Positions 7,527 to 12,480 of a stretch of 12,480 nucleotides of DNA are shown here, piece after piece. Under the pieces are notes generated by a model that worked only from the letters and a program-made list of their open reading frames with translations, did no database searches and was not told the DNA's origin. Made by a program: the position numbers and the translations under genes. Numbering within the stretch: the first letter of the stretch is position 1; every line of letters begins with the position of its first letter. This DNA is from Bacillota bacterium (GTDB lineage Bacteria > Bacillota > Clostridia > Lachnospirales > Lachnospiraceae): positions 1-12,480 of the forward strand of contig JAEWPQ010000247.1 in assembly GCA_023460575.1 (NCBI GenBank), given 5' to 3'.

Positions 7527-8603
7527 ATGTCAGAGAATAAATTTGTGGTTGTTGATGGATCCTCTATGCTGTCAACCTGCTATTATGCAGTATTACCCAG
7601 GGAAATCGTGTTTGCTAAGACGGAAGAGGAAAAGCTGAAACATTATGATAAGATTCTTCATGCCAAAGACGGAACGTACACCAATGCCATATTTGGTATG
7701 CTGAAGATGGTAGTTTCGCTTATGAAGAAACAGCAGCCGGACCACATGGCTTTTGTTTTTGATAAAACACGGGATACCTTCCGCAGAGAACTGTATCCAC
7801 AGTATAAGGGGACGAGAGGATCAACACCTGAACCGTTAAAGGATCAGTTTGTATTGATGGAACGCATTCTGGAGGAAGCGGGATTTCAAGTGCTTTACTG
7901 TGATCAGTATGAGGCAGATGACTATGCGGGAAGTCTGGTAATGAAATTCAGAGAGCAGATTCCCATGGTTGTTTTAACAAAAGATCATGACTATCTCCAG
8001 CTGGTCAGTGATGAACACAATGTGCGTGCATGGATGGTTCAGTCCCGCCAGGAGAAGGCGGACGAGCTTTATAAAAAATATTATTCTTTTTACGGTATGG
8101 GAAAAGAAGAGATTAACCTTCCGGAAAAAGTATTTGAATATACCTCAGATACCGTTTTGCATGAGGAAGGTGTGAGACCGGAGCAGATACCAGATTTAAA
8201 AGGAATTCAGGGCGATGCTTCTGATAATATACCGGGAGTGAAGGGCGTCAGCAGTGCAGCGCCCATACTTCTTAGAGAGTATGGAACCGTAGAACGCATT
8301 TATGAAGCCATACATGAAGCAGAATCGGACAAGAAGAGGTTAAAGGATCTTCAGGATTTCTGGAAGAACGATTTAGGAATATCAAGGTCGCCGTATAAGG
8401 CCATGACGAAGACCAGTGAGGAAGAACTTTGCGGTGAAAAGGCCGCTGTATTGTCTAAAATTCTTGCCACCATGAAAACGGATATAGCGATTGATTTTAA
8501 ATTAGAGGACTTTTCCGTATCATCTTACAGAGAAGATAAGATCAGGGAATGGCTGATCAGCCTCGATATAAAAGAGGCTTCCATTTTTGGTACCGGAAAG
8601 TAA
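7527..8603 (+). CDS. Stand-alone 5'-3' exonuclease / flap endonuclease (PolA N-terminal domain family)
   Basis: This 358-aa protein is equivalent to the 5' nuclease domain of DNA polymerase I, without polymerase. It would cleave 5' flaps and RNA primers during lagging-strand maturation and repair. Metal-binding acidic positions are in place: D10 in VVVDGSSM, D79 in FVFDKTRDTFRRELYPQYKG, E129/D131/D132 in YEADDYAG, D153/D155 in TKDHDY, and D230/D233 in GDASDNIPG. The PQYKGTR helical arch sequence is also present. It differs from PolA in two ways. There is extra sequence around residues 25-45 and 185-215, and the helix-hairpin-helix GVxGVGEKTA is here GVKGVSSAAP. ATG 7527 has GGAG at 7517-7520 six bases upstream. 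It follows the 77-aa gene by 33 bp; no terminator is visible before the next gene. Confidence 0.92.
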   Translation: MSENKFVVVDGSSMLSTCYYAVLPREIVFAKTEEEKLKHYDKILHAKDGTYTNAIFGMLKMVVSLMKKQQPDHMAFVFDKTRDTFRRELYPQYKGTRGSTPEPLKDQFVLMERILEEAGFQVLYCDQYEADDYAGSLVMKFREQIPMVVLTKDHDYLQLVSDEHNVRAWMVQSRQEKADELYKKYYSFYGMGKEEINLPEKVFEYTSDTVLHEEGVRPEQIPDLKGIQGDASDNIPGVKGVSSAAPILLREYGTVERIYEAIHEAESDKKRLKDLQDFWKNDLGISRSPYKAMTKTSEEELCGEKAAVLSKILATMKTDIAIDFKLEDFSVSSYREDKIREWLISLDIKEASIFGTGK

Positions 8604-8681
8604 ATTCTTTGCGGTATTATTTAATTGGGTTTGGAGACAATCATACAGAGCGTCCCGATTTTTTGTAAAGGAGAAAATATC

Positions 8682-10178
8682 ATGAATAAAACTTATGAAA
8701 CCTTATCTTCCATATTGGAAAAGACAATGGCTCTGCAGACTGCGCTCGTACTTTTTGAGTGGGATAATGAGACACTGGCTCCCGAAGAATCAGGATCTTA
8801 TACAGCCAGGGTGATTGGCACTCTTTCAGAGGAGTATTACGGATTTATGACAGGCGATGAAATGGGAGATGCCATAGCCGCATGTGAAAAAGCATCTGAT
8901 CTATCTGAAACCGAGCAGGCTGTACTTAAGGGAGCGAAGGAAGCCAGGGAAGAACTGATCTGCATACCGAAAGCGGAATACAGGGAGAATGCCCAGCTGA
9001 TAGCGGAAGCGGCGAGAGTCTGGGTTAAGGCAAAGAAGAATGAGGATTACGATTCTTTTCTGCCAACATTAGAAAAGGTAATTAATTTTAAAAAGAAATT
9101 TGCCTCCTATCGTAAGAAGGAGGGGCAGAAGCTTTACGACGTTCTTCTTGCTGAATATGAAAAGGGTTTTGAGACAGAACTTCTGGATGAGTTTTTTGAG
9201 AGGCTGAAGGAAGAGATCATTCCTCTTTTAAAGGAAATCAAAGAACATGGAAAAGAAATAGACGATTCGTTTCTTACCGGGGGTTATCCCAGAGAAAAGC
9301 AGGAAGAGATGGCACGTTTCCTTGCAGAGTATATAGGATTTGATTTTAAAAAAGGAGTACTCTCAGAGAGCGCCCATCCCTTTACAACCAATCTTCATAA
9401 CCATGATGTCCGTATCACTACCAGCTACCACGATAAGATGGACAGTTCCATGTTTTCTGTTATACATGAAGGCGGTCATGGAATTTATGAATTAGGAATT
9501 ACAGATGAGATTACCCAGACACCAGTGGGGCAGGGGACCTCGATGGGAATGCATGAGTCACAGTCCAGATTTTATGAAAACATTATTGGCCGTAATACGA
9601 ATTTCTGGATTCCTCTCTATGATAAATTGAAGGAGCTTTATCCCGACCGGTTAAAAACTGTGCCTCTGGACCAATATGTTGAGGCTATTAACAAAGTAGA
9701 TCCGGGCTTTATCCGCACAGAAGCAGATGAGCTGACTTACAGCCTCCATATCCTGATCCGTTATGAGCTGGAGAAGATGATTATCGAAGAAGACGTGGAC
9801 TTAAAGAAACTGCCGGAAATCTGGGCTGATAAATACGAGGAATATTTAGGAATACGTCCGGAACATGTTTCGGAAGGTATTTTGCAGGATATTCACTGGT
9901 CCCAGGGGTTATTCGGATATTTTCCATCCTATGCACTTGGGAACGCATTCGGAGCACAGCTGTATTTCCATATGAAAAAAGAAATGGATTTTGATCAGCT
10001 TTTAAAAGATGGAAAGCTTGATGTGATCAAAGAATATTTACGGATCCATATCCACCAGTACGGAAAGATGAAGACAAGCCGTGAGATCTTAAAGGCTGCT
10101 ACAGGTGAGGACTTCACTCCGGAATACTTCATCGATTACCTGAAAGATAAGTACCGCAAGATCTATGGTTTATCATAA
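8682..10178 (+). CDS. M32 family metallocarboxypeptidase (Taq carboxypeptidase type)
   Basis: This cytoplasmic zinc carboxypeptidase of 498 aa, the usual family length, trims amino acids from the C-terminus of peptides. All M32 signature motifs are visible: HPF (232-234), DVRIT (242-246), the zinc site HEGGH (262-266), HESQ (291-294), IRTEAD (344-349) and GILQDIHW (399-406). H262 and H266 should ligate zinc with E263 as general base, and E292 of HESQ is the expected third ligand. I chose ATG at 8682 because AAAGGAG at 8667-8673 lies 8 bases upstream. The open frame runs up to 8625, but those 19 codons lack family similarity and a ribosome binding site. It lies 78 bp after the exonuclease with no obvious promoter or terminator in the gap. 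Peptide recycling is the likely role. Confidence 0.95.
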   Translation: MNKTYETLSSILEKTMALQTALVLFEWDNETLAPEESGSYTARVIGTLSEEYYGFMTGDEMGDAIAACEKASDLSETEQAVLKGAKEAREELICIPKAEYRENAQLIAEAARVWVKAKKNEDYDSFLPTLEKVINFKKKFASYRKKEGQKLYDVLLAEYEKGFETELLDEFFERLKEEIIPLLKEIKEHGKEIDDSFLTGGYPREKQEEMARFLAEYIGFDFKKGVLSESAHPFTTNLHNHDVRITTSYHDKMDSSMFSVIHEGGHGIYELGITDEITQTPVGQGTSMGMHESQSRFYENIIGRNTNFWIPLYDKLKELYPDRLKTVPLDQYVEAINKVDPGFIRTEADELTYSLHILIRYELEKMIIEEDVDLKKLPEIWADKYEEYLGIRPEHVSEGILQDIHWSQGLFGYFPSYALGNAFGAQLYFHMKKEMDFDQLLKDGKLDVIKEYLRIHIHQYGKMKTSREILKAATGEDFTPEYFIDYLKDKYRKIYGLS

Positions 10179-10200
10179 CAATACATGCCTGCAGATAAAA

Positions 10201-10206
10201 TATAAT
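10201..10206 (+). promoter_or_regulatory. Possible -10 element upstream of cysK
   Basis: A perfect TATAAT sits 48 bp before the cysK start, but no good -35 lies 16-18 bases upstream. The best match, ATAACA at 10175-10180, is 20 bases away and inside the preceding gene. An 8-base direct repeat (ATACATGC at 10181-10188 and 10211-10218) flanks the element, which could mark a regulator site. This is tentative. Confidence 0.3.
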
Positions 10207-10253
10207 CAGGATACATGCGCAGCACCAGAAGCGTATGAGAAAAGAGGTTGATT

Positions 10254-11183
10254 ATGGAAAATATCAAAAAAAGTGCCCGGGAACTCATTGGCAATACTCC
10301 ATTGCTGGAACTTGCCAATTATGAAAGAAAGCACGGGCTTAAGGCAGCTGTTATTGCAAAGCTGGAATATTTTAACCCGGCAGGAAGTGTGAAAGACAGA
10401 GCAGCGTTGGCTATGATTGAGGATGGAGAAAAAAGCGGCAGAATAAAGCCGGGTGCCACCATTATTGAGCCTACCTCCGGTAATACCGGAATCGGGATTG
10501 CCAGCATTGCTGCCATGAAAGGTTATCGCGCAATTCTTACCATGCCGGAAACCATGAGTGTGGAAAGAAGGAATCTTTTAAAAGCCTATGGAGCTGAAAT
10601 TGTGCTTACTGAAGGAACAAAAGGAATGAAAGGCGCAATTGACAAAGCGGAAGAACTGCATAAGGAAATAGAAGGCTCCGTCATCATGGGACAGTTTGAT
10701 AATCCGGCTAATCCAAGAATACACAGGGAAACTACAGGCCCTGAAATATGGGCTGATACAGACGGTAAGGTTGATGTTTTTATTGCAGGAATTGGAACCG
10801 GAGGAACTATTACCGGAGTGGGAGAATTTTTAAAAAGTAAAAATCCTGATATAAGAATTATTGGAGTTGAACCGGAGGGATCTCCTATTCTTTCAGGCGG
10901 AAAGCCGGGACCACATGGAATTCAGGGAATCGGAGCCGGGTTTATTCCTGTCATACTCAACCAGGAGATATACGATGAAATCATACCTGTAGAGAATAAT
11001 GATGCTTATGAAACCGGAAAAGAGATTGCAAAGACGGAAGGAATTCTTGTGGGAATATCCTCTGCTGCGGCTGTGTGGGCTGCGAAGGAGATTGCCAACC
11101 GGCCGGAATATGAAGGAAAAAGAATTGTAGTACTTCTTCCGGATACGGGAGACAGGTACTTATCAACGCCACTGTTTTCTTAA
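10254..11183 (+). CDS. cysK: Cysteine synthase (O-acetylserine sulfhydrylase)
   Basis: This fold-type II PLP enzyme (309 aa) makes L-cysteine from O-acetylserine and sulfide. The PLP lysine is K47 in NPAGSVKDR. The substrate loop TSGNTG (74-79), the phosphate-binding GTGGT (181-185), the GISSAA segment (268-272) and PDTGDRYLST near the C-terminus are all present. Length and the start motif (ARELIGNTPLLEL) match CysK rather than the longer cystathionine beta-synthases. CysM-like variants using thiosulfate cannot be fully excluded. I chose ATG at 10254, with GAGG at 10244-10247 six bases upstream; a TTG at 10248 in frame is too close to that site. No serine acetyltransferase (cysE) lies beside it. 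The 75-bp upstream gap contains a possible -10 but no T-box or S-box structure that I can see. Confidence 0.95.
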   Translation: MENIKKSARELIGNTPLLELANYERKHGLKAAVIAKLEYFNPAGSVKDRAALAMIEDGEKSGRIKPGATIIEPTSGNTGIGIASIAAMKGYRAILTMPETMSVERRNLLKAYGAEIVLTEGTKGMKGAIDKAEELHKEIEGSVIMGQFDNPANPRIHRETTGPEIWADTDGKVDVFIAGIGTGGTITGVGEFLKSKNPDIRIIGVEPEGSPILSGGKPGPHGIQGIGAGFIPVILNQEIYDEIIPVENNDAYETGKEIAKTEGILVGISSAAAVWAAKEIANRPEYEGKRIVVLLPDTGDRYLSTPLFS

Positions 11184-11202
11184 GATCATTGCTTCGAATT
11201 AA

Positions 11203-11238
11203 GAAAGCCAGGGATTCTTAAGGGAATCTCTGGCTTTC
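11203..11238. terminator. Long hairpin, probable shared terminator between convergent genes
   Basis: A 15-bp stem (11203-11217 with 11224-11238) is perfect apart from one G-U pair and has a 6-base loop. It lies between the cysK stop and the stop of the minus-strand YihY gene. Downstream on the plus strand there is only TTTC then CGGG, a poor U tract. On the minus strand the stem is followed by TTAATT, which is better. It probably terminates the YihY transcript and at least hinders read-through from cysK. Confidence 0.7.
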
Positions 11239-11249
11239 CGGGATAGTGA

Positions 11250-12074
11250 TCAGTCTTTCCTGCTTTCTGAATAATAGTAGTTGATTTCGGCTCCTAAAAA
11301 CAGGATGGAGATACAGGAATACAGCCATAACATTAAAAGAACGATAGCTGTCAGGCTTCCGTACATGACAGAATAATTGCTGAAATGGCTGAAATAGATG
11401 GAAAAGGCAAAGGAAAAACCGATCCATCCCAGGGTGGAAAAGATGGCACCTGGCAGCTGTCTGCTAAACTGCTGCTTTTTCACAGGTACATAAGTATAGA
11501 GCATGGTAAAACATAAGGTCAGAATAAATAAAAGCATGGTGCGGAAACTGATGACGTATCGGGTAATCTCGGCCAGAATGGGAAAATGGTGGTCCATAAA
11601 TGCCTGTATGGAACTTCCAAGCACAAGAAGCACAAGAGTCAGGAGGCAGATGATGATGAATACAACCGTATAGCAGGCACAGATGAAACGGGTCATTAAA
11701 TATCCCCGCGTTTTTTCCTGACCGAAAACCCGGTTTAATCCCCGCTCTATGCTCAGCATGCCTCTGGAAGCAGACCAGACCGCGGCGATGGCAGTCACAG
11801 ATAAAATTGCTGCAGGGGTCTTGGTATAAAGATCTTCAATGACGGTAACGATGACGCTGTCAATCTCTAAGGAACTGGGGATTACTGTGACCAAAAGCTG
11901 CAGTAGGTTTGCTTTTGTAATAGACGGGATAAACTGAATCATTGCCAATAACAGCATCATAAACGGAAAAGCAGCAATTATGGTGAAAAATGATGCCTGT
12001 GCTGCATAGACAGTCATTTCATCTTTTGTGAATTTGTCATAAATCTGCTTGCAGCGCAATAACAAACGAATCAT
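11250..12074 (-). CDS. YihY/BrkB family inner-membrane protein
   Basis: This multi-pass membrane protein (274 aa) has about six hydrophobic segments, near residues 29-48, 86-101, 128-152, 176-196, 208-229 and 238-263. Family landmarks are AAQASFFTIIAAFPF (24-38), WSASRGMLSIERGLNRVFG (100-118), YVPVKKQQF...LPGA (195-210), and the last helix YGSLTAIVLLMLWLY...GAEIN (238-264). The old name 'ribonuclease BN' for this family is an error in databases, and 'virulence factor BrkB' reflects one Bordetella member; the molecular role is unsettled. I chose the ATG at 12074 because AAGGGAAG at 12090-12083 lies 8 bases upstream. The first in-frame ATG at 12116 would add 14 residues with no site. It is a single gene, divergent from the radical SAM gene and convergent with cysK. 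Confidence 0.9.
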   Translation of the reverse strand: MIRLLLRCKQIYDKFTKDEMTVYAAQASFFTIIAAFPFMMLLLAMIQFIPSITKANLLQLLVTVIPSSLEIDSVIVTVIEDLYTKTPAAILSVTAIAAVWSASRGMLSIERGLNRVFGQEKTRGYLMTRFICACYTVVFIIICLLTLVLLVLGSSIQAFMDHHFPILAEITRYVISFRTMLLFILTLCFTMLYTYVPVKKQQFSRQLPGAIFSTLGWIGFSFAFSIYFSHFSNYSVMYGSLTAIVLLMLWLYSCISILFLGAEINYYYSESRKD

Positions 12075-12106
12075 AATGAACGCTTCCCTTCTTATCTCGT
12101 ATAAGC

Positions 12107-12135
12107 ATATTATCATGGCGGAAAAAAAATATCAA
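12107..12135 (-). promoter_or_regulatory. Probable sigma-A promoter for the YihY gene
   Basis: On the minus strand TTGATA (12135-12130) and TAATAT (12112-12107) are separated by 17 bases that include a run of eight T. The -35 overlaps the region that would be the ribosome binding site of the divergent radical SAM gene, so the two control regions are interleaved. Confidence 0.5.
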
Positions 12136-12146
12136 GGGATTACCTT

Positions 12147-12480
12147 TTGAGTAAAAAAGAAAGAGAGAGTCGATCTGTGGAGTTCATCCCGGCAAAAACA
12201 ATTGTTACAAAAACAAAGACTTCCGACTGGTTCGGAATTGATTATAACATGAATATTTACAGGGGCTGCAGCCATGGGTGTATCTACTGTGACAGCCGTT
12301 CCGACTGTTACGGAATAGACCATTTTGATACGGTACGCGTCAAAGAGGATGCGCTGCGGATTATTCGGGATGATTTAAGGCGAAAGGTTAAAACCGGGGT
12401 GGTAGGCACCGGGGCAATGAGTGATCCTTACAATCCTTTAGAAAAAGAGCTGAAACTTACCAGACATGCCCTGGAATTAA
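12147..12480 (+). CDS. SPL-like radical SAM protein (COG1533 type), 3' end outside window
   Basis: Only the first 111 codons are present. The radical SAM [4Fe-4S] motif CX3CX2C is seen as CSHGCIYC (C41, C45, C48), preceded by NMNIYRG. GTGAMSDPYNP follows further on, a block typical of the spore photoproduct lyase-like 'DNA repair photolyase' family. The cluster motif lies close to the N-terminus, unlike Bacillus SplB where roughly 90 residues precede it. It is therefore better called SPL-like than a proven spore photoproduct lyase. The start is uncertain. TTG at 12147 has AAGGGA at 12134-12139 upstream. GTG at 12177 would begin VEFIPAKTIV, which matches where I recall homologues starting, but it has only GAGAG ahead of it. 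The gene diverges from the YihY gene. Confidence 0.85.
   Translation, partial: MSKKERESRSVEFIPAKTIVTKTKTSDWFGIDYNMNIYRGCSHGCIYCDSRSDCYGIDHFDTVRVKEDALRIIRDDLRRKVKTGVVGTGAMSDPYNPLEKELKLTRHALEL

Overview
The window looks like a chromosomal stretch from a moderate- to low-GC Gram-positive anaerobe, most likely a Clostridia / Lachnospiraceae member (Lacrimispora or Enterocloster type). This is inferred from strong GGAGG-type ribosome binding sites, sigma-A promoters, tightly packed operons, and the protein families present: a U32/DUF3656 hydroxylase-type protein, a SEDS protein paired with a short class B PBP, a CheW-CZB protein, and an SPL-like radical SAM protein whose N-terminus resembles clostridial homologues as I recall them. 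No phage, IS element, CRISPR array, tRNA or rRNA is visible. No gene-free stretch exceeds 300 bases; the longest is about 180 bp, at 6531-6711.

Layout. At 1-51 there is an intrinsic terminator for a gene left of the window. Positions 90-5017 hold a tight plus-strand operon: a U32-family protein (RlhA-like, probable 23S rRNA hydroxylation), a SEDS glycosyltransferase (FtsW/RodA/SpoVE family) and a class B penicillin-binding protein that overlaps it. The last two are an obvious peptidoglycan polymerase-transpeptidase pair. A Nudix hydrolase (5155-5607) with its own promoter follows. It converges on a minus-strand CheW-type coupling protein (5709-6530), and a strong bidirectional terminator separates the two.

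The CheW gene and a macro-domain gene diverge from a shared intergenic region with a promoter in each direction. The plus-strand run continues with the macro domain protein (6712-7206), an unrecognised 77-aa protein (7260-7493), a stand-alone FEN/PolA-type 5'-3' exonuclease (7527-8603), an M32 carboxypeptidase (8682-10178) and cysteine synthase (10254-11183). A long near-perfect hairpin separates this run from a minus-strand YihY/BrkB membrane protein (11250-12074). Diverging from that gene, a radical SAM SPL-like protein starts near 12147 and runs off the right edge.

Most of the window is ordinary housekeeping. The most distinctive gene is the CheW protein: a complete CZB zinc-binding motif set and an extra four-cysteine cluster are inserted inside the CheW fold, so the coupling protein itself may sense zinc or redox state. 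Second is the macro domain / 77-aa protein / 5'-3' exonuclease run, a possible nucleic-acid repair unit with an uncharacterised member. Several start codons were placed downstream of the longest open frame because a good ribosome binding site, and usually family length, favoured the inner start.
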